DNA of 48,142 nucleotides from Streptomyces beijiangensis (GCF_017315755.1 NZ_JAFLRJ010000013.1:1-48142), one strand, 5' to 3'. Positions 1-8,393 are shown, counted from the first letter of the stretch. Translations and numbers: made by a program. The notes: generated from the sequence alone by a model not told the origin.

Positions 1-56
1 GGGACGGGGCGGAGGTCGAGGCGAGGCTGGCCGCGCTCAAGTCCGGGGCGGAGTAG
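1..56 (+). CDS. 3' end of an unidentified gene (partial)
   Basis: The first 56 bases read open in one frame and end at a TAG. They encode the tail DGAEVEARLAALKSGAE, an alanine/glutamate-rich, helix-like C-terminus with GC-rich third positions. The gene starts outside the window. It converges on the minus-strand phosphatase, and a hairpin-rich repeat separates the two. The function cannot be told from 17 residues. Confidence 0.5.
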   Translation, partial: DGAEVEARLAALKSGAE

Positions 57-72
57 GCGCGACTCCTCCCCT

Positions 73-87
73 GGGGGCTCCGCCCCC
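73..87. terminator. short GC hairpin after the left-edge gene
   Basis: GGGGGC and GCCCCC pair across a 3-nt TCC loop, 17 bases after the stop codon of the left-edge gene. This is a plausible intrinsic terminator of the GC-rich, U-tract-free kind usual in Streptomyces. Confidence 0.45.
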
Positions 88-99
88 GGGACCCCCGCT

Positions 100-150
100 C
101 CTCAATCGCCGGAGGGGCTTAAAAGACGTCCTCAATCGCCGGACGGGCTT
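100..150. repeat. two tandem copies of the CCTCAATCGCCGGACGGGCTT intergenic repeat
   Basis: The 21-bp unit occurs at 100-120 with one mismatch (GGAGGGG for GGACGGG) and at 130-150 exactly. A third exact copy lies at 8428-8448. All three sit between convergent genes, next to terminator-like hairpins. The unit is familiar as a dispersed intergenic element in Streptomyces genomes; that familiarity is from memory. Confidence 0.75.
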
Positions 151-218
151 GATTTATCAAGCCCGTCGAGGGGGTCCCCCCTGCTCGAGCGAAGCCGAGA
201 GCTTGGGGGAGATTGAGG
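130..218. terminator. composite inverted-repeat element between convergent genes
   Basis: The outer ends are inverted: CCTCAATC at 130-137 and GATTGAGG at 211-218. Inside, 142-152 and 157-167 form a perfect 11-bp stem around a TTTA loop. TCCCCC at 175-180 can pair with GGGGGA at 205-210. The element lies between a plus gene ending at 56 and a minus gene ending at 246, so a bidirectional terminator role is likely. Its bounded structure also resembles a small mobile palindromic unit. Confidence 0.65.
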
Positions 219-245
219 ACGACGCGGCCGGAGGTCGCGTGCCCC

Positions 246-2789
246 CTAGTACATGCTCAGCAGTTGGTCCTCCGTCAGTTCCGCCACCGGCCCCCCGTCC
301 GGCAGCGCCAGTTCGAACCAGACCGTCTTGCCCCGAGGGGTACGCCGCGACCCCCAGGCCGCGCTCAGCAGACCCACGAGCTGCAGCCCCCGGCCTCCCT
401 CGTCCGTGTCCCGCGCCCTGCGCCGCCGCGGCTGCACCAGCCCCGCGTCCCAGACCTCGCAGACCAGCGTCCGGTCCCGCAGCAGCCGCAGCCGGATGTC
501 GCCCTCCCCGTACCGCAGCGCATTGGTGGCCAGCTCGCTCACCAGCAGTTCCACCGTGTCGACCAGCGACTCCAGGCCCCAGCTCTCCAGCTGCCGCCGC
601 GCCAGCGTCCGCGCCCGGCCCACCGACTTCGGCTCCCTCGGCAGCGTCCAGTCGCCCACCGCCTCGGCGGGCAGGCCCTGGATGCGGGCCATCAGCAGCG
701 CGATGTCGTCCTCGCCGTGTCCGGTGTCGAGCGTGGTCAGTATGTGGTCGCAGACGTCCTCCAGCGCCGGTACGGGATTCACCAGCGCGCGCCGCAGCTG
801 TGACAGGCCCTCGTCCAGCGGGTGTTCGCGGGACTCCACGAGCCCGTCCGTGTAGAGCGCGAGCAGCGCGCCCTCGGGGAGTTCGACCTCGACCTCCTCG
901 AAGGGTTCGCCGCCGACTCCCAGCGGCATGCCCGGCGGTACGTCGAGGAGCAGCGGCTCCTCCCCCGGCTCGACGACCAGCGGCGGCAGATGCCCCGCGT
1001 TGGCGAACGTGCACCGGCGGGTGACCGGGTCGTAGACCGCGTACACGCACGTCGCCAGATAGACCTCCGAGAGGTCCGCCTCCCGCGACTTGTGCGCGGC
1101 CCGCGACGCCTGCTGGGTGCCGCCGGGCGCTCCGAGGCCCCGGGCGATCTCGTCCAGTGCGGAGAGCACCTCGGCCGGTTCCAGGTCGAGCAGTGCCAGC
1201 GTCCTTACCGCCGTGCGCAGTTCGCCCATCGCGACGGCCGCCCGCAGCCCGCGCCCCATCACGTCGCCCACCACGAGCGCCGTACGGTGCCCGGGCAGTT
1301 CGATGACGTCGAACCAGTCGCCGCCGACCTCGGTCTCCATGTTGCCCGGCAGATAGCGGCAGGCGATGGTGAGCCCCGCCGCCTCCGGGTCGCCGGGCGG
1401 CAGCAGCGACCGTTGCAGTATCAGGGCGCGTTCGTGCTCACGCCGGTAGAGCCGGGCGTTGTCGATACAGACGGCGGCGCGCGCGGCCAGCTCCACCGCG
1501 AGTGCCCGGTCGCGCTCCCCGAAGGGCTCGCTCCCCTTGGTGCGGGCGAACTGCACCAGCCCCACCACCGTGTCGTGCGCGACCATCGGCACGGCGAGCG
1601 TCGACTGCACCAGGCTGCCGTCCGCACCGGGCACGGACTGCAGTTGCGACTCCCGCAGCGCCTTCGCGTAGGGCGAGGTGAACCCATAGCGGTGTACGGC
1701 ACCGAGCGCGGGCGCCGCGCCCTCGTCACCGTTGCCGTTCTCCAGCGGACCGTCCGAGACGGCGCTGGCGAAGGCGACCCTGCGCAGTTCGGCGGAGCCG
1801 TCGGCGTGGCCGGGACCGGCCTCGTCTCCCGCCAGGAGCCCTTGGTACAGGTCGACGGCGGCGAGGTCGCAGAAGCCGGGGACGGCGACGTCGAGGAGTT
1901 CGCGGGCGGTGGTCTCCAGGTCGAGGGAGTTGCCGATGCGGGCGCTCGCCTCGTTCAGCAGGGCGAGGTTGCGCCGCGCATTGGCGGCTTCGCGCGCCGC
2001 GACATGGCGGCGGGTAACGTCCGTACCGAGTCCGGCGACCCCGATGGGACGGCCGGCCCCGCTGTGCACGCGGTAGAGGTTGACCGACCAGTGTCTGCGG
2101 TCGGCGGATCCGGGGGCCGTACCCACCACCTGGAGGTCGGTGACGGACTCGCCCGTATCCAGCACGCGCCGCAGTGCGGCGGTCATCCGCTCGGCCTCGG
2201 CGGGCGCGAGATAGTCGTGGACGGTACGGCCTCGGTGCGCGTCGACGTCGCCGCCGAAGAGCGCGGCGAAGCGCTTGTTGGCGCGCTGCACCGTGAGGTC
2301 CGTACCGAACAGCAGGAAGCCAAAGGGAGATTGGCCGAAAATCGCCTGCGAGGAGGCGAGGTCGGTCTCGATCTGCCGGAGCACCCGGACGTCCACGACG
2401 ATGCATACGGCGCCGCGCTGCCCACTGGGCGTCTCGCTCGGCATGACGTACAGCTCGGCGATGCCGTGCGCGTGCTCCTCGCCCGGCATCCGGAACGGGA
2501 CGAGGCCCGTCCACTCCTTGCCGTCGAGGATCTCCGCGACCCTGCCGCGCCCGCGTCCGTGCAGCTCGGCGGGCATGAAGGCATCCACCGGGTCCTTGCC
2601 TACGGCATCGCGCGCGGCCACGCCGAAGAGCTCCTCGGCCCGGCGGCTCCACTGCTCCACCAGTCCGTCTGCCCCGATCGAGAAGGAGGCGACTCTGATG
2701 TAGTCGTAGATCGAGCCGGGCGGGCTGCTCTGCCACACGACGTCGCCCGCCGTGTCCGGCGTCCCAGTAGTCCCAGGTATCTCGCTCAC
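246..2789 (-). CDS. PAS-GAF-SpoIIE serine phosphatase with C-terminal anti-sigma-type ATPase domain
   Basis: This 847-residue cytoplasmic signalling protein appears to have two PAS segments (about 25-130 and 145-265), a GAF domain (about 280-450) and a PP2C-type SpoIIE/RsbU phosphatase domain (about 470-690, with GGDWFDVIEL and GDVMGRGL). A HATPase_c/RsbW-like domain follows (about 715-840, with SELATNALRYG and GRGLQLVG). Such proteins dephosphorylate anti-sigma antagonists and may also phosphorylate or bind partners through the kinase-like tail; the partner here is unknown. The GTG start at 2789 is preceded by a GGAGGGG ribosome site. No membrane segment is visible. The stand-alone ATPase gene just upstream is a paralogue of the C-terminal domain, which suggests a shared stress or developmental sigma-factor circuit. 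Confidence 0.9.
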   Translation of the reverse strand: MSEIPGTTGTPDTAGDVVWQSSPPGSIYDYIRVASFSIGADGLVEQWSRRAEELFGVAARDAVGKDPVDAFMPAELHGRGRGRVAEILDGKEWTGLVPFRMPGEEHAHGIAELYVMPSETPSGQRGAVCIVVDVRVLRQIETDLASSQAIFGQSPFGFLLFGTDLTVQRANKRFAALFGGDVDAHRGRTVHDYLAPAEAERMTAALRRVLDTGESVTDLQVVGTAPGSADRRHWSVNLYRVHSGAGRPIGVAGLGTDVTRRHVAAREAANARRNLALLNEASARIGNSLDLETTARELLDVAVPGFCDLAAVDLYQGLLAGDEAGPGHADGSAELRRVAFASAVSDGPLENGNGDEGAAPALGAVHRYGFTSPYAKALRESQLQSVPGADGSLVQSTLAVPMVAHDTVVGLVQFARTKGSEPFGERDRALAVELAARAAVCIDNARLYRREHERALILQRSLLPPGDPEAAGLTIACRYLPGNMETEVGGDWFDVIELPGHRTALVVGDVMGRGLRAAVAMGELRTAVRTLALLDLEPAEVLSALDEIARGLGAPGGTQQASRAAHKSREADLSEVYLATCVYAVYDPVTRRCTFANAGHLPPLVVEPGEEPLLLDVPPGMPLGVGGEPFEEVEVELPEGALLALYTDGLVESREHPLDEGLSQLRRALVNPVPALEDVCDHILTTLDTGHGEDDIALLMARIQGLPAEAVGDWTLPREPKSVGRARTLARRQLESWGLESLVDTVELLVSELATNALRYGEGDIRLRLLRDRTLVCEVWDAGLVQPRRRRARDTDEGGRGLQLVGLLSAAWGSRRTPRGKTVWFELALPDGGPVAELTEDQLLSMY

Positions 2790-2944
2790 GCGACCGTCCC
2801 CTCCAGCTCAAGCACACCGGACCGGCCTTGGACCGCAGTATTCAGCACTACGGCCCCGGCAGGCACGGTGTTCACGATCACAGCACGGTCTCAGTCCCTT
2901 TCGGACAGCCCTGCGCCGTGATCCGCACTCATCCCACCCGTCTA

Positions 2945-3340
2945 CTAACCAGGCTGGGCCAGCTCGAACCACACCGTCTTGCCCGTTCTGCCGCAGCGGG
3001 TCCCCCAGCGCTGTGCCGAACAGGCCACCAGCTGCAGTCCCCGGCCTCCTTCGTCCTCGGGTCCGGAGGTGCGTTCGCGGGGCGGATCCGGAAGCGGATC
3101 GGAGACTTCCACCAGGAGATCGCCTTGATCCAGCCGTACGAGACGCACTCCGATCGGGCCCGACGCGTACCGCAGCGCATTGGTGACCAGCTCGCTCACC
3201 AGCAGTACCGCGACATCGCCGAAGGCCGGAAAGAGTCCCCATTCGCCCAGGGCGTCGCCCACCGCATGGCGTGCGACGCGTACGGCATCAGGCTCAGCAG
3301 GAAAGGTCCACTCGGCGCAGTCGCCTCCGGTGTCGATCAC
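2945..3340 (-). CDS. anti-sigma-type ATP-binding protein (RsbW/HATPase_c family)
   Basis: A 131-residue single-domain GHKL ATPase. It has the N-box SELVTNALRYA and the glycine-rich SGPEDEGGRGLQLV segment typical of actinobacterial regulatory ATPases of the RsbW type. These bind a sigma factor or an anti-anti-sigma protein and can act as serine kinases. Its end (GKTVWFELAQP) is nearly the same as the end of the phosphatase encoded next to it, so the two share a recent origin. I chose the GTG at 3340 because GGGAAGTGG lies at good spacing before it; a GTG at 3349 is in frame but too close to that site. The actual partner cannot be read from the sequence. Confidence 0.85.
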   Translation of the reverse strand: MIDTGGDCAEWTFPAEPDAVRVARHAVGDALGEWGLFPAFGDVAVLLVSELVTNALRYASGPIGVRLVRLDQGDLLVEVSDPLPDPPRERTSGPEDEGGRGLQLVACSAQRWGTRCGRTGKTVWFELAQPG

Positions 3341-3404
3341 GCCGACCACTTCCCAAGACCAGCAATGGACCTGCGTCCAATTTCAGGGGGTTAATCAGCA
3401 GATA

Positions 3405-3430
3405 CCCGATATTGACGCCAAGGTATCGGG
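3405..3430. promoter_or_regulatory. inverted repeat CCCGATA-N12-TATCGGG
   Basis: Seven-base arms at 3405-3411 and 3424-3430 are separated by 12 nt. The element lies between the Nudix gene (ending at 3467, minus) and the ATPase gene (starting at 3340, minus). It may be an operator for the ATPase gene or a weak terminator after the Nudix gene; the sequence does not decide between these. Confidence 0.35.
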
Positions 3431-3466
3431 CCATATGGCGCACAGTGTCACGAACAGCGCATTACG

Positions 3467-3871
3467 TCAGTCGTGCGCCCCCGCCGCGAGCCTCCGCGCG
3501 GCCTCCCGTACGGCGGGCCTGTCCAGCTCCAGCCAGTCCACGGAGTCGATCTCGTGCGGGGCGAGCCAGCGCAGCTCGTCGTGGTCCTCCAGGGGCTGCG
3601 GTTCCCCGGCCAGCAGCCGTGCGGTCCACACCTGGAGTACGTAACCCGGCTTGAGCGGCCAGGTGCCGGGGATGCGCTCCAGGAGCTCGGACTCGATGCC
3701 GAGCTCCTCGCGCAGTTCCCTCACGAGCGCCTGCTCGGGGCTCTCTCCCGGCTCCACTTTCCCGCCGGGCAGCTCCCAGCCGCCGGCCAGCTCGGGGGGC
3801 GCACTACGGCGCGCGGCCAGTAGCCGCCCCCGGTCGAAAAGAGCTCCGCCCACGACGACGCGATCAGTCAT
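3467..3871 (-). CDS. Nudix (MutT-type) hydrolase
   Basis: A 134-residue protein with a complete Nudix box GX5EX7REUXEEXGU at residues 37-59 (G37, E43, R51-E52, E55-E56, G58). It would bind Mg2+ and hydrolyse a nucleoside diphosphate linked to another group. The length and the early GGWELPGGKVEPGE segment fit the small MutT/8-oxo-dGTP or general (d)NTP pyrophosphohydrolase group, but specificity cannot be assigned by eye. It probably belongs to a minus-strand run with the SPOR-like gene 35 nt upstream. Confidence 0.9.
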   Translation of the reverse strand: MTDRVVVGGALFDRGRLLAARRSAPPELAGGWELPGGKVEPGESPEQALVRELREELGIESELLERIPGTWPLKPGYVLQVWTARLLAGEPQPLEDHDELRWLAPHEIDSVDWLELDRPAVREAARRLAAGAHD

Positions 3872-3905
3872 GGACGGAGCCTACTGAAGTGCTGGGCACG
3901 GAGTG

Positions 3906-4085
3906 CTAGTGCGTGGTCTGGCCGATGCGCTCGACCGAGTACAGCTGCTTGTGGCCCCGGCCGTCGAGTTCGCCCACGATCTTGTCGGCCTCGGTCTTGG
4001 TCGCGTAACGGCCGACGCGGTAGCGATTGCCGTTGTCGTCCTGCCGTATCACCAGCCAGGGCAGAAGGACGTCACTGTCGTTCAT
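3906..4085 (-). CDS. small SPOR-like protein, 59 residues
   Basis: The ATG at 4085 opens a 59-residue frame that begins MNDSDVLLPWLVIRQ and ends ERIGQTTH. The pattern LPWLVIRQDDNGNRYRVGRY, followed by ATKTEADKIVGEL, resembles a minimal SPOR or SPOR-like fold: beta strand, basic R-Y-R-V-G-R-Y strand, then a helix. SPOR domains bind peptidoglycan at division sites, but no signal peptide or membrane anchor is visible here, so that role is doubtful. Third positions are GC-rich as in real genes. Similar tiny proteins are, as I recall, common in Streptomyces with no known function. Confidence 0.7.
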   Translation of the reverse strand: MNDSDVLLPWLVIRQDDNGNRYRVGRYATKTEADKIVGELDGRGHKQLYSVERIGQTTH

Positions 4086-4225
4086 CGAGCGCCCCTGTCC
4101 ACCGGAGTGCAGGTCAGTAATGATCCCCAGGAAACCTCACTACGCATATGCCCGAGCGTACGCCTGACCTTTACTGAGCGGATACGTCTTTTCACAATGA
4201 GGTACGCATCCGGCCATGGGGCCGC

Positions 4226-5935
4226 TCAGGCCGTGCGTACCGGAATCGTCGGCACCGGCATCAGCACCGGACCCGCGGACGGATCCGTACGGCAGACATC
4301 GCCGCAGGTCGCGTCCAGTGAGCAGCAGAGCGAGCAGATCGGACCTGACTGGACGGGGCAGTCGGCGACGTCGGGGAGCTCGTAGTCGGTGTCGCAGACC
4401 GTGCAGGTGTGGGTCGCGGTGATGTCATCGACCTCCACGTCAGGACCGTTCACCGGGTTGGGCCGGGCCAGGTAGTACTTGCCCTTGGTCGCCCAGGCGA
4501 TCAGCGGGCAGAGCGTGACGGCCAGACCTGCGGCGATGAAGGTGGAGAAGGCCTCGGGGTACTCGCCGAAGACCCCGAAGAAGGCGATGATCGAGACGGT
4601 CGACGCGATGACCATCGCGCCGAATCCCGCCGGGTTCACGGCGTAGAGGTAAGCCCGCTTGAATTCGATGTACTTGGGGCTCCAGCCCGCCCGCTTGTTG
4701 ATGACCAGATCGGCCGCGACGGCCGCGATCCAGGCGATGCCGACGTTGGAGTAGAAGCCGAGCAGCTTGTTGAGGGCCGCGAACATGTTCATCTCCATCA
4801 GCGTCAGCGCGATGGCGAGGTTGAGGAAGATGTACCAGACCCGGCCCGGGTGCTTGTGCGTGAGGCGGGAGAAGAAGTTCGACCAGGAGAGCGAGCCGCT
4901 GTAGGCGTTGGTCACGTTGATCTTGACCTGCGAGACGATGACGAAGATCGCGGCGGCCGGGAGCCCGAAGGAGCCCAGCCAGGGCTTGAGGGCTTCGATC
5001 TGCGGGGCGATCGGCTCCAGCGCGTGGGTCTTGCCCACGGCTTCGAGCGCGGCGAAGGCGAGCAGTGCGCCGCCCAGCTGCTTGGCCGCGCCGATGATCA
5101 CCCAGCCCGGTCCCGCGGCGAGCACCGCCAGGTTCCATTTGCGCTTGTTGCTCTCGGTCTTGGCGGGCATGAAGCGGAGGTAGTCGGCCTGCTCGCCGAT
5201 CTGGGCGATGAGGGAGAGCGCGACGCCCGTACCGAGCCCGAAGCCGATCCAGTTGAAGCCCGATCCCGCGCCCTCCGTGCCGCCGAAGGAGGTGAAGGCG
5301 GAGAAGGTGTCGGGCGAGTGGAAGGCGATGACCAGGAAGGGCAGGACCATGCCGATCAGCCAGATGGGCTGGGTCCAGGCCTGCACCTTGGCGAGCGCGC
5401 CCATACCGCGGAAGACGATGGGGATCACGATCAGCGTGGTGATCAAGTACCCGAGCTGGACCGGGAGTCCGACGGCCTGGTGCATGGCCTGCGCCATGAT
5501 CGAGCCTTCGAGGGCGAAGAAGATGAAGGTGAAGGACGCGTAGATGAGCGAGGTGAGGGTGGAGCCGAAGTAGCCGAAGCCGGCGCCGCGGGTGAGCAGG
5601 TCCATGTCGACGCCGTACTTGGCGCAGGCGCGGGCGATCGGTATCCCGGTGAGGAAGATGATCGTCGCGGCACAGAGGATCGAGGCGAGACCGCTGGTGA
5701 AGCCGTACGTGAAGACGATCGAGGCGCCGATCGCGAAGTCCGCGAGATAGGCGATGCCGCCGAGCGCGGTGGAGGCGACCATCGTCGGGGACCAGCGCCT
5801 GAAGGAGTGCGGCGCATAGCGGAGCGAGTAGTCCTCGCGGCTCTCGTCGGCGGCGAGCTTGGCGTAACTGCGTTTGGTGGGCGGCTCTTCGGCCGGTGCG
5901 GTGGTGGCGCTGCTGGGCGTCGCGGTGTCCGTCAT
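4226..5935 (-). CDS. NCS1-family purine/cytosine-type permease with cysteine-rich C-terminal tail
   Basis: A 569-residue membrane protein of the nucleobase-cation-symport-1 family. It begins with a cytoplasmic stretch of about 50 residues, then has about 12 hydrophobic segments from about residue 52 to 490. A conserved-looking early motif is SLRYAPHSFRRWSP. The family imports purines, cytosine, allantoin, hydantoins or thiamine; the substrate here is open. After the last membrane span comes a hydrophilic tail with CTVCDTDYELPDVADC, then CSLCCSLDATCGDVC, that is, nine cysteines, which suggests a metal or iron-sulfur site. Most NCS1 permeases lack such a tail. The next minus-strand gene, the SPOR-like one, begins 140 nt further on. 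A GntR/UTRA regulator lies 184 bp upstream in the same orientation. Confidence 0.85.
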   Translation of the reverse strand: MTDTATPSSATTAPAEEPPTKRSYAKLAADESREDYSLRYAPHSFRRWSPTMVASTALGGIAYLADFAIGASIVFTYGFTSGLASILCAATIIFLTGIPIARACAKYGVDMDLLTRGAGFGYFGSTLTSLIYASFTFIFFALEGSIMAQAMHQAVGLPVQLGYLITTLIVIPIVFRGMGALAKVQAWTQPIWLIGMVLPFLVIAFHSPDTFSAFTSFGGTEGAGSGFNWIGFGLGTGVALSLIAQIGEQADYLRFMPAKTESNKRKWNLAVLAAGPGWVIIGAAKQLGGALLAFAALEAVGKTHALEPIAPQIEALKPWLGSFGLPAAAIFVIVSQVKINVTNAYSGSLSWSNFFSRLTHKHPGRVWYIFLNLAIALTLMEMNMFAALNKLLGFYSNVGIAWIAAVAADLVINKRAGWSPKYIEFKRAYLYAVNPAGFGAMVIASTVSIIAFFGVFGEYPEAFSTFIAAGLAVTLCPLIAWATKGKYYLARPNPVNGPDVEVDDITATHTCTVCDTDYELPDVADCPVQSGPICSLCCSLDATCGDVCRTDPSAGPVLMPVPTIPVRTA

Positions 5936-6119
5936 CTGCGGCTTCCCGTTCGTCGTCGGTCCGGGGTGCGGGTTCGGACGCGACGGTAGGAGCCGGACAT
6001 GACAATTTGTTGCAAGCGGTGATTGCCCCGGAGTTACGGGACCCGGCCGGAAGTTAACTCGCGATCACGCAGCACGGACAGAGTGTCCGTACTGCGGTGC
6101 TCTCCCGGCCGTGCCGCCG

Positions 6120-6872
6120 TCACTTCACGGGCAGGTGGTATGCGATCCGGTACCGGTCGGCCGGGACAACGATGTCCGCGGTCTCCACCGCTCGCCCTGA
6201 GGCGTAGTACGTACGGGAGATCACCAGGACCACATGTCCTGGCACTCCGCCGAGCGACATCAGCTCCTCCGCGAGACCGGGGCGGGCGCCGACCTCCTCC
6301 ACCACGTTGTCCACCACGAGGTCGATGGCCGCCATCCGCTCGACGACCCCGCAGCCGCCGAGCGGACCCTCCTCGGGCAGCATCACCGGGGTGCGCCCGG
6401 TGACGGCGAGGGGCTCGAAGGAGGTGGAGAGCATCACCGTCTCGCCCGCGTCCCTGAAGACGTACCGCGTGCGCATCACGCGGTCGCCCTCCTTCACCCC
6501 GAGGCGCAGCGCGATGTCCACACTCGCCTCGTCCTGCTCACTGCTGGACTCCCAGGTGCCGCGCGCACCCTCTTCCGCCTGCTCCTGGCGAAAGGGGGTG
6601 GCTCCCGCGGCCAGGCGGTATCCGGAGCGGGCGATGCGGCGCGGGACGAGGCGCTCGCGTACGTACGTACCCGATCCGGAGCGTCCCTCGACGAGGCCCT
6701 CGGCCATCAGGACCTTGCGCGCCTCCAGGGCCACGGTGTCGGAGACCCCGTACTCCTCCCGGATGCGGGCCTGGGAGGGCAGGCGCGTGTGCGGTGGCAG
6801 TGAACCGTCGACGATCTTCTGCCGGAGGTCACTGGCGACGCGCAGATAGGCCGGCTGCTCACCGAATGTCAC
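6120..6872 (-). CDS. GntR-family regulator, HutC/UTRA subfamily
   Basis: A 250-residue protein with an N-terminal winged helix (residues about 5-70: LRQKIVDGSLPPHTRLPSQ, then YGVSDTVALEARKVLMAEG). A UTRA ligand-binding domain follows (about 95-245, ending IVVPADRYRIAYHLPVK). HutC-type regulators sense small sugars, amino acids or nucleotides. The GTG at 6872 is preceded by GGGGAGTG. The frame stays open far upstream into the chitinase gene on the other strand, but this is antisense shadow. It is divergent from the chitinase gene and lies upstream of the permease gene, so either could be its target. It is not DasR itself by position or by any motif I can check. Confidence 0.88.
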   Translation of the reverse strand: MTFGEQPAYLRVASDLRQKIVDGSLPPHTRLPSQARIREEYGVSDTVALEARKVLMAEGLVEGRSGSGTYVRERLVPRRIARSGYRLAAGATPFRQEQAEEGARGTWESSSEQDEASVDIALRLGVKEGDRVMRTRYVFRDAGETVMLSTSFEPLAVTGRTPVMLPEEGPLGGCGVVERMAAIDLVVDNVVEEVGARPGLAEELMSLGGVPGHVVLVISRTYYASGRAVETADIVVPADRYRIAYHLPVK

Positions 6873-7013
6873 AGACCACTCCCCGAAAGTTGACGTACTG
6901 CAACAGCGTGACAACCGTGGGTCGTTGACCGCAAGCGGAGGCCAGAGTTTCACTCGAAGTGATGACAGGCCTTTACGCAGGGGCTCTTCGTGGGTATGGA
7001 TCCTCCGCAGCTC

Positions 7014-7042
7014 TTGACCTCCTCTGGTCCAGACCAATACGT
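7014..7042 (+). promoter_or_regulatory. probable chitinase promoter (-35 TTGACC)
   Basis: TTGACC at 7014-7019 is a good -35. About 17 nt on, AATACG/ATACGT at 7036-7042 is a weak -10. Transcription would then begin close to the ATG at 7050, so the chitinase mRNA would be leaderless or nearly so; no Shine-Dalgarno sequence precedes that ATG. Confidence 0.45.
7023..7038. promoter_or_regulatory. DasR-responsive element (dre)-like operator
   Basis: The 16-mer TCTGGTCCAGACCAAT matches the DasR consensus ACTGGTCTAGACCACT at 13 of 16 positions and keeps the TGGTC/AGACCA palindromic core. It lies between the -35 and -10 of the chitinase promoter. DasR is the N-acetylglucosamine-responsive GntR regulator of chitin genes in Streptomyces, and sites of this kind are known upstream of chitinase genes. 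Confidence 0.8.
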
Positions 7043-7049
7043 TCCGCGC

Positions 7050-8357
7050 ATGCCACGAAACCGTCGAAGAACCCTTCTCGGAGCGGCTGTTGCCGCCTGC
7101 TCCCTCTCCCTGCTCGCCACCCTGTCGCCCGCCGCGCAGGCCCACGGCGGGGACCACAGGGCCTCGTACAAGCGTGTCGGCTACTTCACCCAGTGGGGCG
7201 TCTACGGACGGAACTACCAGGTCAAGGACCTCGACACCAGCGGTCAGGCCGCGAACCTCACGCACATCAACTACGCCTTCGGGGGCGTGAATTCGGCAGG
7301 TCTCTGCGCCTCCGCCGACTCCTGGGCGGACTACAGCCGACCGCTCGACGCGGCGACCTCCGTGGACGGCACGGCGGACACCGCCGAGCAGCCGCTCGCC
7401 GGGAACTTCAACCAGCTGCGCGAACTGAAGGCCAAGCACCCGGGGTTGAAGGTGCTCCTCTCCCTGGGCGGCTGGACCGGCTCGGCCCACCTCTCGGACG
7501 CGGCGCTCACCCCCGCCTCCCGCAAGGCGTTCGTCTCCTCGTGCATCGACCTCTTCATCAAGGGCAACCTCCCGGTGGACGGGGCACGCGGCGGAGCGGG
7601 CACCGCGGCCGGGCTCTTCGACGGGATCGACCTCGACTGGGAGTGGCCGGGCTCGGAGGCCGACGCCGGCACGGTGCACCGCCCCGAGGACAAGCAGAAC
7701 CTGACGGCACTGGTGCACGAGTTCCGTACGCAGCTGGACGCCTACGGCCGCACCAAGCGCACCCACTACGACCTCTCCGCCTTCGTGCCGACGGCCCCCG
7801 CGAAGATCGACGCGGGGTACGAAGTCCGCAAGGTGATGCGGGACTTCGACTTCGTGAACCTGCAGGGTTACGACTTCCACGTCTCCGGCGAGACCACGAC
7901 GGCCCAGCAGTCCGCGCTGTACGCGAAGAACGACTTCAGCGTCGACGGCACGGTCGACTCCTGGCTGCGACGCGGCGCGCCCGCCCGCAAGCTGGTGGTC
8001 GGTATGCCCTTCTACGGACAGGGCTGGACCGGCGTCACGGGCGCCGGAGACGGCCTGAACCAGCCCGCGGCAGGACCGGCCCCGGCGACCTGGGCGAACG
8101 GCACCGAGGACTACAAGGCGCTGAAGACCCTCGCCGACTCGGGCACGTACAAGCTCTACCGGGACCGGAAGGGCGGCAGCGCGTGGCTCTTCGACGGGAC
8201 GACGCTGTGGACGTACGACGACCCGCAGGTGCTGCGCACGAAGGCGGAGTACGTGCGCCATCGCGGCCTGGGCGGGGCGATGTTCTGGTCGATGGACGGC
8301 GACACGGCTGACGGCGAACTGACGGCGGCGGTGGACCGGGGACTCGGCGGACGCTGA
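7050..8357 (+). CDS. secreted GH18 chitinase
   Basis: A 435-residue glycoside hydrolase family 18 enzyme that cleaves beta-1,4 bonds of chitin outside the cell. The N-terminus MPRNRRRTLLGAAVAACS and what follows form a signal peptide ending near AQA-HG; its twin arginines could allow Tat export. The catalytic motif DGIDLDWEW is at residues 191-199, with E198 as proton donor; RVGYFTQWGVYGRNY is the family's first strand. No carbohydrate-binding or FN3 module is attached, so this is a catalytic-domain-only chitinase. I chose the ATG at 7050 because longer starts (GTG at 6990) would put the DasR-like operator inside the coding region and would hide the signal peptide. Confidence 0.93.
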   Translation: MPRNRRRTLLGAAVAACSLSLLATLSPAAQAHGGDHRASYKRVGYFTQWGVYGRNYQVKDLDTSGQAANLTHINYAFGGVNSAGLCASADSWADYSRPLDAATSVDGTADTAEQPLAGNFNQLRELKAKHPGLKVLLSLGGWTGSAHLSDAALTPASRKAFVSSCIDLFIKGNLPVDGARGGAGTAAGLFDGIDLDWEWPGSEADAGTVHRPEDKQNLTALVHEFRTQLDAYGRTKRTHYDLSAFVPTAPAKIDAGYEVRKVMRDFDFVNLQGYDFHVSGETTTAQQSALYAKNDFSVDGTVDSWLRRGAPARKLVVGMPFYGQGWTGVTGAGDGLNQPAAGPAPATWANGTEDYKALKTLADSGTYKLYRDRKGGSAWLFDGTTLWTYDDPQVLRTKAEYVRHRGLGGAMFWSMDGDTADGELTAAVDRGLGGR

Positions 8358-8393
8358 GCCCCTTCCGGGGCGGGCCGGGGGTTCGCCCCGGGC

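Noticed and set aside
6120..8261. A 713-residue open frame on the minus strand
   Set aside because: Only its last 250 codons form a GntR/UTRA protein. The rest is antisense to the chitinase gene and only stays open because of high GC.
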